Source: Dirofilaria immitis (Eukaryota > Nematoda > Chromadorea > Rhabditida > Onchocercidae). Taken from it: a stretch of 64,000 nt of DNA. Below, piece by piece: positions 12,901 through 26,100 of this stretch. The position numbers and the translations under genes were made by a program. Under the pieces are notes generated by a model. The model was not told the DNA's origin. It searched no databases and was given only the letters and a program-made list of their open reading frames with translations. Location of the stretch: positions 5,766,001 through 5,830,000 of the forward strand of contig JAKNDB010000109.1 of the NCBI GenBank assembly GCA_024305405.1, in the 5' to 3' direction. Each line of letters begins with the position of its first letter. The first letter of the stretch is position 1.

Positions 12901-15022
12901 AGACCCATCAGTTGTTACATCACGGTGCGAGAAAACAGCTGTTGAGTATAGTCGAAACGCTACTGGGCGTATGTTCCAGAAGCTTTAAACATTTTGGAGA
13001 AACAAAATGCCATGTACTTAGCAGTTAAATACAGGTGAAACAAATCACAGGTCAACTTGTCTAGCGAGTTGTATTTCCAAACTATTCCAGAACTACGAAA
13101 TGTGATGTGGGTAGCTATCTGGATTAGCTATTTAGCGTGTTATTGAATTGTTTTATCATTTTAATTATATCTTTGTAATATAGATTGATTTGAAATTTAC
13201 TTTAGGTATGGTCCATTACACTCGTTGAGTCTGGTAGGAACGAGACAGGAAGAATGTGGCAATTATTTCAAAGTTTGCTTCGTTTCATATTATAATAATA
13301 TTTAGGTTATTCGTTTCTCCGATATTTTTTGTGTTTTGAATTTGAATCATATATGTTTTCAAGGAACTGATTGAATGGTTGGAAATGTTCCCAATGCTTA
13401 AGCTTCTGATGCCTTGGGGCGAATGGTCCAGAGCAGATCTCGAAAGTCCTTCTGATAGTGATGATGGACCCATTTTTTGGTACGTCCAGGCGAACAGGTA
13501 TGTTCACAGATTGTGCATAATAATTTTATCTTTTAAATTATAATTTTTTTATGTGATTCTGCTAATATTACTTTTTATTTCCTTGTATTTGCTTTTTAGA
13601 TGATAAGGACGGATGAAATGAAGGAAGAATCGTCATCAAGAGTTAGAAAGCGAAGCACATCTGTTCGATCACATGTACCTTCTTATAGGTTTAAATTGTT
13701 CTTAAGTCTTTATCCTTTAGTATAATTACCATTCGTATCAAATATTTATTGTTGGTGCTGGTTTTTGCAAAAAATACTTTTTTTTTTAAGATGTCGAGAG
13801 CCACGTGAGTTCTTTTTCGAAGATCGGACACCATGTCATGCAGATCATGTAGGTGATGGATTGGAAAGACGTACAACTGCTGCAGTTGGTGTGCTTCAGT
13901 CAATCTATGGACCAATGGAAAAGAAGAAGTAAATGAATAGTAAAGACTTTTTTTTCCTTCATTTAGCAAGACTCTTTACTGTTACACACATTTGTATTTT
14001 TACAGGAGCAAAATAGGAAGAAGAGCAGTAAAGATGTTGTTTGCTTTCACGCAAGTGATTTCGAAAGAATTGTTGATGAATTACAGTTGGATCTTTATGA
14101 ACCTCCGATGTCTCAAGTATAATAATTCTTAAATTTCGTTTAAGTGAAATTCTGCTCCTGTTGATTGTGATAACATTTTGGTACTTTTTAATTTGCTATA
14201 ATTTAGAAAAGCACTTCTTTCTATTACACTTTATTTTCAGTGTGTGCAGTGGGTTGAAGAGGCAAAGCTGAATCAGTTAAGAAGAGAAGGAGTTCGTTAT
14301 TCGCGCTTTTTGGTAAGTTTTACACTTTAGTTTTTAAATGTTGAATTTTTGTTATTGATTTAACATCCATATTTTTGGGAAAATTAAGTGATGCAGAGAA
14401 GGATACGTATTAGCTGGAAGCATTGTTTTCCATAAAAGTATAGAAATTTGGTCAGAGTAAGGATAGTTACAAGGATGACTGAAGATGTTATTTTCCGTGA
14501 AAGTTTAGAAATTATTTTATGGACTTATCTGTATTGCTGCGTAGCTACTAATATTTTCACTAATTTTTAGTTGCATGACAATGATGCTTACTTTCTGCCC
14601 GGAAAATAATCCATCAATTTCGAACTATAAGTGCTTGCGCCTCAATTGCATGGCATGTGCGCCTTAAGCAGTATTATAGCGATAGTGCGGGAATGGTAGC
14701 AAATGAAAATGAAGAAATTGTAAAAGTGCAGGGAAATGAAAGTGGAAATTCTCGCAAACGGAAGAAAGATGACATTCGGAAATATGGAAAGTGGAAGGGG
14801 TAAGCTTTCGTTATTTTTGTATTTTTTTTAAAGGTTCGGCGAACGAGATGGATTAGCTCTCTAAACGTTGTTCAAATTCTTTGTTCCTTCAGGAGAGACC
14901 GTCCAAAAAAGCGAAACTTTCGGAAAATTGTGAACAAGAATGACCCAAGTGATGGAACTTCTTATAATTTGAAGCCGGCAACATCTATTCAACACATTCC
15001 TTTGATGAATGGAGGTAAATAA
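6955..15022 (+). CDS. dpy-21: RSBN1/DPY-21 family histone H4K20me2 demethylase
   Basis: Round spermatid basic protein 1 family; C. elegans DPY-21 is a JmjC H4K20me2 demethylase of the dosage compensation complex. About 20 exons, roughly 1,000 residues. The N-terminal half is low complexity: start [13 protein letters not shown] spliced in phase to an exon at 7872 with PPPPKPP, then [10 protein letters not shown] (from 8364), a run of ten Pro (9550-9585), and a basic/Ser-rich exon near 9772-10428. The conserved core follows: HPNGGASML and ENAAEYL (12290-12500), [16 protein letters not shown] (12658-12800), HSLSLVG (13207), MPWGEWS and [10 protein letters not shown] (13363-13498), [10 protein letters not shown] and HADHVGDGL (13791-13929), KDVVCFHA (from 14007), [18 protein letters not shown] (14241-14313), [11 protein letters not shown] and [11 protein letters not shown] (14570-14800). 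Stop at 15020-15022, although GGTAAATAA there could instead be a splice donor. Frame breaks fall at 9090-9091, the A-run 10015-10021, 13479-13480 and the A-run 14603-14606. The start is the least certain part. Confidence 0.9.
9550..9585 (+). other. Polyproline-coding tract within the DPY-21-like gene
   Basis: CCT/CCA/CCG codons encode ten consecutive prolines inside the exon that starts after the acceptor near 9519, in the frame [11 protein letters not shown] followed by Pro and then DNIQILSQS. The exon ends at a GTATAT donor near 9664. The minus-strand glycine-run open frame over the same bases is a shadow. Confidence 0.7.
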
Positions 15023-18000
15023 GTTAAAAAGTTTCATCTCTTCGGTAAACTTTCTTGCCGTTGCTGTAGAAAGCGTTCTTGGTCCCAAAACTTCCTTCCT
15101 TAATTGTTAAACTTGCCGAATTTTAATTCAACATTTAGAAAACAGATTTTCTATACGTAATTTCTCTAAATATTATTTTGTTGTTGTTGTTGTGATGTAT
15201 ATGTAGTTATTGACATGCTCTCTTTTCCTTGCCTCTATTAACTGCTCTAGTAAATGTCTTTGTGGCTATTACCACCTTTATTTGGCACCTTAGAGCTAAC
15301 TAACTTTATACCTATACGTGATATTCTCTACTTATTTTTGCAAGTCCATTATCTATAATTTATTTGAAATCTTTCACGTTTTACCTGTCCCATTTAAATT
15401 TGATTAAAATGTTATGGTTTATAGTTCTGTCAGTATTTATATCTTTCACTGCTTTTTTTTCTTTTTAATGTCACTACTTCTCTATTCTTTGTCCTAATGT
15501 ATTTAATAAACCTAATTTTGTTTTTGATTAATCAGTTCTTTAAATTAGTTGGCGTATTAGTGTATGAATTGCAGTATCTTGCGTTAGAACTATCATTGTT
15601 TTGATGAACACAAAATCACCTATTAATTTTTATCTTATTCAAAGTTTTATGAAATTTGAAAAAGCTATGTTTACGGAGATGATTATCTTAGTCGTTTTGT
15701 ATTTCTTTTAGTTGTATACTTCTTCAGGAATGTAATAAAATGGAATCTCTTGTATTATAGACATTTCTTCTTTCATTTCAATAATCTGCTTGAAGTGAAT
15801 GTGTTTTTATGTTTGTGTTCATATCGATTCTCAGATTACAAGAATAGCATATTTATAATAATATTTCTTCGTTTCATTCAGCATTAAAGCACATTTTTAA
15901 ACGATACTTCTTTTGCGTAACAGTTGTGCCCGTAAGTTATGAGATGGAATCAAAGACGTGATGGCTAATCCTGAAACTTTCAGATATTCTAAATAGATGG
16001 CAAAATTACACAAATTATAGCTAGAATTTGCACGAAGTTTGGTTGCCATTTGTTTAATTTCGAAATCGTCGTATTTACTAGTCCATGTATGATGTTTTCC
16101 GCGAATGATATCGATACAGCGACTGCTTTTTCTAGCAGTGGTTGTGGTGTAGATTGCGAGTGGTAGGTTGTAATTCAAATGCTTAAATTGTTTATATTAT
16201 TGTTAACTCTCCGACTGCTGTACCTTACACGGACATTCCGATCTTTGAATTGTAAACCAAACCAAATTTATAGAAAAAAATGAAAATTCAAGTCTTCAGC
16301 AAAGACTAGGGTAGCACGCTTATTCTTTTTCACCGATAATAGCATTCTGAAACACGATGAAGTTATAATTCTCGAGTCGTTTTGCCTTTCTTAGAATACC
16401 CGAATTCTTAGTGGTTTACCTTTAGACTGCGATTGATCCTGAGAAATATGTTTTCAAAATATTGTCAAAATGGAGGTAAAAGTCCTGAGGTGGGATTTTC
16501 TAACTTTGATATCATTTAAAGATAGTTTCCTCAATATTTATTATAATTGGGTCATGCTAATTCTATTTTTGAGTTATACAGGAATATCAGAGATTTCTAA
16601 CCTCAATTTTATTTTGCTAGAATCGTATTTTAATCTCTTTTCTGAAAAAATATTTTTTAAAAACTAAACCTCTGCGGTTAAATGTTATTCATCGATTTGT
16701 TTACTATGTTAAGCAATTTCACCATCCAGCTTGATTTTTTTTAAGATATGCAGTTTAAATAGTATGAAATCATTCTGAATAGCAGATCTGGTGTATGAGA
16801 AATGTGGATTCTAGTACTTTTCAAAGTTCCTAAAAATTTGAACACAAATCAACAAATTTCATTTGTCTGTTCCTTTTCTGACTGAGTATTGTACGTCAAA
16901 CATAGGAATCTCTGAAAAAGGTCACTTACTGCATGCATCCAAAGTTTCATCGGAAGATTGGCCATAAAAATCGAATTGATTCTTAAACAAATCTAAACTT
17001 AGTTACTGTTATTTTCAGAAATAAGCTTGCTTCAAATTCGCAACATTCCATCAATTTCATTCTTACTTGTTTATCAAAAAACTGTAAAAAGCGATCTATA
17101 ATGAAATTTTTTTCCCTTGATTTTAGAATCTCAAGATTTTGGATTCCTCAAAACATGATAGAATAAATGATAAAAGGATTTATACCTTCATTAGAAATTT
17201 TCCCTTGAGGTTCGTAAAACTTTCAAAAACTCCGGAAAACCGCTTATAATTTTTCTAAAGAAACATTCGGCCGATAAGTTTTGCCAATAATTTCCACTTT
17301 AAAAGACTTGAAAGGAAGAAATGCAATAATTAAAATCAGAAAATATATGAATGGGTTTAAAAAACGTTTAGAAATATGCATCGGAATCAATAAAAATCAT
17401 TGCTGCCAGTGCTATCATATATATATCTTACACGTTAATATTTTTGGTCATCTCATGTATCATAATTATTCAGTAACTAGTGAATTGCAAATGGTTCAAT
17501 TATCTAGAACCAATGATTACAGTCAACTCAGCATGCAATAGTTTAATGCACTAAGCATTGTAGACTTTTTGACTATTTCGATATGCAGATTTTTTCATTT
17601 TAATCATTTTAACTTTTTTTTAAATTTGCACATGATAATTTGAAATGCTACAAGCAGTCGTTTGAGATCGTGACAATTATTATAAAAACCAAGAATTAAT
17701 GTAGTTTTTATTCAACAGAAAAGAAATTGTTAGTTTTGCGTGAAACGATTTTTGAACTTAAGTAAGGAGTAAACTACATTTTGATAATAATGAACCTTTG
17801 AATAGATAATTAGCACTATTCATTGCTTAGTTTATTATAATAGATAATGAATATTATCAAAATATGAATCATTCAACAGACCGAACACGGCTAGTTCTTT
17901 CTAGCATTGGAGAGAAATTTCTTCAATTTACCTGAGCAAGTTTTGCTAGAATATGCTAACAATCAAACTGATCAATTATAACTGCGTAATAAAGTTTTAA

Positions 18001-20163
18001 AATTATATCGGCAATCACAAATTGCGTAATCATCCACAAATAATCTGGATTGCTATGGCACTAATCTAATCTATTTTTTATTTTAGCAATTCAATAGTTT
18101 TTATCAATATATTCAGTTTGGAGTTTTGAAAATTTTTTGGAGCATCAAGAGACAAATATATACATGATCGTGTAAAAATGTAATCTTATGAGCCATTGAT
18201 AACCCAGCCAGCTTATTTAAATTGTTTTTTTAAATGCAAAATTGGTTATCGTCTTAAATATTTTTGAATTATTTATTGTTTTGAATTTTGGTTTCTTTAA
18301 AAACTTTAGAAGAAACGAAAGTTTCAGTGATTTACTTGCATCAAAGAACGACATTACTATGAATTGTTGACTAAAATTACAAATATATTATAGAAGCACA
18401 GTAAATAATGTTGATGGATAGACGTTAAACCGGTCCTAAGCAACGATGCTGTTTGTATGAATTTATCACAATCTGTAGATGTGACGCTTCTAACCATTTA
18501 ATTGAATACGCTCATTTCAATTTTCTTTTATTAACTTCGCTTTTCACAATTTTTTTCGTTGAAATTTTGCCATTAACAATAATGCAACAATGATCAAATA
18601 AATTAAAACTTCAGCATTTCGAACTATTTTCTTAAAATATTATGAAATTCAAATGAAAATTATTATTCGTAATTTTGGTTAAATTCTTCATGTATTCGCT
18701 TCATGAAATTGAACTTAACTATGCTCTATCAAGTCTTGAACCGGAAAAAGAATTTTTTCAGTTTATAAAATGTCAAGCATAGTCATCTAAATCAATTTTT
18801 GTATTATTCTAATCAAATCCAGATTTTCATGAAGTTCATCAAGCATTCAAAGAACTTGTTTATCTATCTATTTAGATTAATTACTTCTTGAATAATTGTT
18901 GAATATTAATTTTGTTTTGGTAAATGTAATAATGGATGTAATCTATATGCTAATTATATCAAAACATAAAGCTTCTGTAATTGATGATTATTGGAAAATC
19001 GATCTTATTACTGCTTTTCGTTTGCTTTCTTTCATTTATATCTCATTAACGGAAATTTAGACATTCAGAAGCATTTAAGACCAATGCTTATATATAAGTC
19101 AATCAGTAGCAGTTATCATGATATCCCATATATTTAATTTGATTCGACATTTCCTGTGTCGTAATTCTTGATAGCAAAACATGAACCATCTCGTCCTCCC
19201 TTACCGAATCTATTATTCTTTTTAAAAATATTTATCAATCCAGCTTCATTAACTCTTCATCTATTTTTTTGTTAATTTCATGGCTTAAGGGCAGTGTTTC
19301 TCTGGTTTTTAAATCTTTTAAGCCTTTAATTATTACTCAATTTAAAAAAAACGAATGCTGACGTCAAAGAATGAATCAAAAGGTCACTATATATATGAAA
19401 CTTAATTCTCAAAAATATGATCAGAAATAAGATTCCCCAATTTGGATTTGGAAATAGAATGATTTAGTTAAAATAAAGATTTTTAGTTAAAGTCTGAAAA
19501 GTTATAAATTAAAAATTTAAAATTAGATGAGACTAAAAAATATAGTATTTTTTTGAGACAAGTGTTAAGCAGGAGCTTCATTAGTCCCAATCTCTTTCAA
19601 AAAGTGTCTCAAAAAGTTCAAAAGTCCACAGTACAATGTGCCAACCGTCTTCTCACATATTGCTCATCAGCTTTGTTGGCGCTGTAGAAAAAATTTCGAG
19701 TAATTTATCATTAGAACTATTTTACACTCTCCACATTATTCGATAGATTGATTCTATCTTCTCATAGCTTTCAACACAGCTTTTCTTTGAAATTAAAAGA
19801 ATGCCATGTATATATGTTTCGACTTTGAACTATGCTTTACTTATTAATATTCTGATGCAATTTCCAAAAACATTTTAACATATCGCAACCACGCTTCGTA
19901 GACAATACTAACTCGAGTGATTATTCGCTATTAACTACGTCAGAAATTCAAACAGAATCCCCATGCAGTGTTTACTTAAGATTACAATTTTCATCATGGC
20001 GAATCTATTCACTTTGTTAGCTAATTTTGGGGATTAATTATGAAAATTAACGAAAGCAGAAGTTTCGATTCATAAATTTGTGCACATTTTTATTGTGAAA
20101 ATAAATTTGTTTCTCAAAAATAATATCTAAATCATTTCAAAAGTTCAAAATGTTGTTTTCAGG
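15023..20163. other. Long gap without recognised gene
   Basis: About 5.1 kb of AT-rich sequence between the DPY-21-like gene and peroxidasin, on the same strand as both. It holds homopolymer T/A runs, a short GTT repeat near 15180-15195 and short open frames (for example 16470-16667 and 17281-17541) with nematode intergenic composition and no recognised motif. The first part may hold the DPY-21 3' UTR or a further 3' exon; the last part should contain the peroxidasin promoter. Confidence 0.5.
20156..20162 (+). promoter_or_regulatory. Probable spliced-leader trans-splice acceptor of peroxidasin
   Basis: TTTTCAG ends one base before the peroxidasin ATG at 20164. A strong nematode 3' splice site this close to the start codon is the usual arrangement for SL trans-splicing. 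A cis-spliced upstream non-coding exon would look the same. Confidence 0.6.
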
Positions 20164-23100
20164 ATGCTGCTGATTTTCTTATTTGTAATTGATTCTGTAG
20201 CATCAGAAAGGTTTGCATTTTAATAAACTTCAAAACAACTGATTTTTGTGACAATATTTTCGAACTGATTCGAATTTCTTAACACACAATATATAAATAT
20301 TAGTATATTACAGTAACTACCATGGACAACAACGTTTGGAACGTATGCCTCATTTTCTGTCCACTCCATCAAATAGTAGCTTCCGTGAAGGTTCAGCCGT
20401 TCGACTTACTTGTGAAGCAACAGGTCCAAAAATACAATTTCTATTGAAGATGAATTTTTATAATTAAAAAATACAGCTTTTTCGTAAAGAAATGCATAAC
20501 GATTCAGCTAGGTAAGAGACCATGCTCTTCGGATCATGTTGTAGCTGCAGAGATCAAAGACCACTATTTTGTTTGAAGCAGTGGATTAAAAGAAATGTGA
20601 CTTTCGCTGGTAGCATTTATCTTTCCATAATAATGACAGTCGAATATTCGAATGATGGTGAAGCGACACTATCGCTAACATACCTAGTATCATTAGGGTT
20701 TCTGATGCTAGAATTTACATTGAATTTACATTTTCTACTTGATGTGTTAACAACTGACTGCATAAGTAGGTCACCTATATCCACGAATGCTAGGGTTGTA
20801 AATAGTAACATCATTCATTATTTATTAAGCGAATGAAAGAAATCCTGATTTATTAAGCGAATGAAAGAAATCCTGCTGATGTAAGCGAAATGAAGTAAGA
20901 TCCGGTTAACATAGAACAATATAACTAACCGTTCAATGATGCGTTTTGCCATGAAAATAGTGCAAACTTACATTCGCCATGCCGATTTTCATCGTTGGAT
21001 ATAGATTTATTTTTAAACTGACACACTTATCGGAAAATTTCTTGTCACGACGAAATTAATCGATTTCAGCTTGCAAGATCAAATTGATATTTCTGGTTTA
21101 ATGATGTCAACTATTTTGAAGTATGAAAAATTTTTAAGCTAAACCACGACCAATCACAAGTTGGTACTTCAAAAATGTACAAATTCGTCCAACTCACAAA
21201 TATTCATTGAATTTGGACAGTTCTGTACTCAGCATTTATCCATTCCAAAAAGCGACGTTGGAAAGTCAGTTTCTCATTCAAGTTATTCACAATATTTATA
21301 TGTATCGCTGTTAGTATTAATCACAAATGCTTCGCTCTTCTTTTGTTTCTTTTTACGAAAGCCTGAATTTTGTGAAAAATAATTTATTGATTTAAGGTAT
21401 CTGTAATCTCAACAGTAAATAGGTAAAGAAAATGAGTAACTCTCATACGCATCTCGAAATCAGATCTTTGGAATACAAAAAAATTCATTAGTTTCTTTTT
21501 GGAAATTTCGACGAAAAAATTTATTAGACTGAAACATAAAGTCATCTCGTGATCATTTCTTAATTTAACACGAATTAATCGTAGTAAAAATGTAGAATCT
21601 TTCCGCAGATTTACATCAAAGAATAGAGAGTTAACAGAAGAAGGAAAAAAAGAGAGCAGGAGATTGTAATCCAACAATTTTTTTGATCACAGTTTCAGAA
21701 GCTTTTTAATCGTTTTTTCTGGATATAATTATTAAGTTCAATTCAATTGTCCATTATAATTATAAATTTTTCATTGCACTACTTGCTATTCATTTCTACT
21801 CAGTGCTGTTTTTGCTTCAAATGTGTTTTGACATTGCTAATGCAAATTGTTATTTAAGTGGTTCAGATACATTTGTGTAGCTAGTAATCGAAATGGTCAA
21901 ATTGAACACTCTTTCGAGTTGCAAATCTTCAACAATTCAGCACCACTTATTGTGGATAGTCCGGAATCAAAAGTAGTTAATCCAGGTGAACAGGTTACTT
22001 TCGTTTGTCGAATTTCCGGACAACCACCTCCATCCATAAAATGGTATTTTAATGGCATAGAAATATCGCACGACGACCTACATATTGAGGTTTTAAACTT
22101 CTAAATTTATCTTTACAAATCACAATTTGTAAATTGTTTCATTTTATTACTGTCTTAAAAATTCAGGATTTCTATAATAATTATAAACATACGGCATAGC
22201 GATTCCAAGTTAAATGATAAAAGCTAATTTAAGTTTACACAGCGAGATAACGAGTTGACGATAATTCATGTCACTAGAGCAGATGAAGGTGTTTATCAAT
22301 GTATTGCACGCAACGTGCTAGGAATGACAAGCGCTGATGCAACTCTTAAAGTTCACTTGCCAAATCAACAAGTTCTAGATGAATCATTAACAAGCGAAGT
22401 TCTCAAAAATATTGTCAAAGAAGCTAAAAGGAACGTTGATAGGTTAAATTTCATGAAAATTGCCAAAGCTTATTTAATTTTTGTTCCGAATATTTAAATT
22501 ACTGTCACTAACTCATTTTGAAGATTATGTAAATATAATCATGTAATTATTTTTTTGCGAAAGATTCGAGTTCTAGAGCAATAAATCAATCAAAATCTAC
22601 CATTAATAATGATGAAATGTCGCCATGGGAATTCATGAAAATGTTTAAATTCAACGTACCACAAAATGCCGCGCTCACTAAAGCACGGGAAGTTTATGAG
22701 CAAAGCTTATTACTTGTCCAGCAATATGTTCGTGATGGTAGGTTTTAATATTTTTAAATTTTAAACCTGATCTCCTTTATTTTGCAACCTTAATTCATTA
22801 AAATTTAGTCGTTCAAAACTCTCCAGTTCTTTAGGTTTAAAATTTCCAATTAATCAATTGCCAACAAACTTTTCGTTCGAATCGATTCTGGCTGTATCGC
22901 ATATTCAGACAATTATGGAACTTTCCGGATGTGTTACTGGGCCATTTCGAAATCCATGTGCCGATATGTGCCTTTACACTAAATACAGGTTCCGAAAAAA
23001 ATTCAAATTTTTAGTGTTATGGAAAGCCATTTTTAGAATCTCTTCAGAACGGCATAATCTTTTGTATATTTCGATTTTTTTCTTTTCTTTCTTTTTTATT

Positions 23101-26100
23101 TTTTTAATAAATGAAAACATATTACCTCGATAACTTAAAGGACATATGACGGACAGTGCAATAATATGGAGCATCAGTTTTGGGAGTTGCGCAAACACCA
23201 TTTCGCCGAAATTTACCTCCTATATATGAGAATGGTTTCAATACGCCAGTTGGATGGAATCCTGAAAAACTTTATTTTGGATTCAAGAAACCAAATCCAC
23301 GACTTGTTTCTATGAAGATTATCTCAACGGAAGAAATAACTCCGCATTTTGGTTATACAGCCATGATGAAACAATGGGGACAATTTCTGGGTACTCAGTT
23401 AACGCTAACCGTTATCCAGTAAATCACTTCAAAATTTAAATATTCAGCACATTTATTTCCATTTACAGCGCATGACATTGAACATACGGCGCCTGGTCTA
23501 GCTCGTCAAACTTACATGAAAGGAGCAATATGTAATAAAACTTGCGAAAACTTGGATCCATGCTATAATGTTCCGATGCCTATTGAGGATCCTCGTATGC
23601 AGGGCGAGTGAGCTTTAGCTTTTTTCGAATAAATTAATTAACAAAAAAAATCTCTATGGTGGCAATTTGTCTAGAATAACAATATTACAATTGAAGATTT
23701 ATGAAACAAATCTGATAAAAATGATTATAGTTTGATTTTCAATTTTGTGAATAAGTGAGGTTTTTTAAAAGTTTATCTTAAATTTCATTTTTCAAATTTA
23801 GGAAAAAACCCGAAATCTTATGTATTGAGGTGGAACGATCTAGTGCAACTTGCGGTTCTGGCCAGACTGGTCCGATTTACCGACAGCTTACCTATCGCGA
23901 ACAAATGAACATCGTGAGTTCGATATTACTTACACCTTATAGAAAAAATATGACCAGAAATATAAGAACTATCCATGTTTGTTATTTTTTCTAGTAACTA
24001 TAAAGTGTCGTAAATGAATACAGTTCTACTTACATAAAAGTAAAATTTTTAGAATTGCTCCGTAACAACTGATTTCTTTCAAAATTCAATCATTTAAGTA
24101 TGTATTTCAAATTCCATTTTCAAAGTTAACTGCCTTCATCGATGGGTCTGCCATCTATGGAAGTGCAGAAGTGGACGCACTGGATTTACGTGATTTATTT
24201 GGTGACCATGGATTGCTGAGATTCGACATTGTATCGGAAACTCAGAAGCCATATTTGCCGTTTGAGCGTGAGTCGTCTATGGAGTGCCGTCGTAATCGTT
24301 CTCATGAAAATCCAATTAGTTGTTTTTTAGCCGGTGATTACCGAGCTAATGAGCAGGTTGGTGTCATATTTAACGAGGAGAAATTTGCTAATTTAGTAAA
24401 GAGGAATTTTATAATAAGCCATAATAATTCTAATCCTTAATAGAAAAAAATTAGATATTTGCAAAATGCTTGATTTTCTCGTTTTTTTTTTGTCGCATGA
24501 AAGCCTGAAATTTAAGGAGGAAATGTAAGATGTTGAAGAGCTGAAGCAAAAACAGACGAAAAACACATAAAAGGTTTATGGGTAGATCATTACTCCAGTT
24601 AAATTCGAAAATCTACCTTGCTATTAAGAAACTTTCGAGATCAGAAATATAATTTTTAGTAACCGCATTTGAGACCCAATTTTAAAGAACTGCTTTATAC
24701 ACAGACTAAGCCTTTTGAATAACTTTCTTTGGTCCAATGAAATCTTCGAGGTTATGTTATGTGTAATAATTATAGTTAGCACTGCTTAGCATGCATACAT
24801 TATGGCTTCGAGAACACAATCGCATTGCGACGAAATTTCTGGAAATAAATCCACATTGGGATGGCGAAATCATATATCAGGAAACAAGGAAGCTCATCGG
24901 AGCTATGTTACAAGTTATTACCTACGAACACTGGTTGCCTAAAGTGCTCGGACCGGTCTGATTTTGATTTTTTAAGTAAACTACACATGATTCTGAACAA
25001 AATCTGAAGATCTCCGAAATAATTATCTTAGGATGGATATGCAGAACTTATTGGGCCATATAGAGGATATGATTCAGAAGTGAATCCTACCCTATCTAAT
25101 AGCTTCTCGGCTGCTGCTTTGCGATTTGGACATACAATTGTCAATCCAATTTTGTACCGTCTGGACAAAAATTTCGAACCGATTAAAGAAGGTATGCCGA
25201 AGTGTTTTTGAGATATCTCTGTTGAACTTCAAGAAGTTTAGCTTCATTCCGTATATTCCTATTTGAAAGTGATGAATTTTCAGGTCATATACCACTGCAT
25301 GAGGCTTTCTTTGCTCCGGAACGATTATTATCAGAAGGCGGAATTGATCCTTTGTTGCGAGGATTGTTCGCAATGCCCATGAAGGTTCCTAAGGAACAAC
25401 AACTGGTAAACAGGGAACTGACACATAAACTGTTTAGCCGAGTTGAAGAAGTATGTTGTAAATAAGTAATTTATGAAATATCATTATTTGATATGAATAT
25501 GATTCATAAGTATGTGAACTAAGTCTAGAATCAAATAGATTGCTTTAACTGATGCTTTAGCATTGATTTGAAAATCTATCTGACATCGACATTAAGATAT
25601 CTTACCATGTTTTAGTCCATGTACGATCTGGCAACAATCAACATACAACGTGGCCGTGATCACGGATTACCTGGGTTTGTCCAATTGTTAATAGTTTTGC
25701 TGGACGTGAGCTACAAACTAACTGAATGATGAAAAAAGAAATTTTATCAAATTCACAAAAGATTTTTGCAAATTCGCAAAATCTACTATTTCAAAAGTGC
25801 AATTTCCAGAGTAAGCGCGTTAAACATTGTCTCCCTACTTCAAGTAATGTGGCGCGAATGACACCATTTAATAAGATCAAATTAGTTTATCGATCACGTT
25901 TATTATGAAACCAACTCTTCATAGAGTGAGAAAATCTAATCTAAATGAAATTTTAAGATATGTTGCATTTCGGCGTTGGTGCAACTTCAGCGTTCCAGAG
26001 ACATGGGATGATTTAGCGGATGATATACCAGATAACAATGTACGAGCTACACTCAAAGAACTCTATGGACATCCTGGTAATTCTGTCGTTGAAATTCAAA

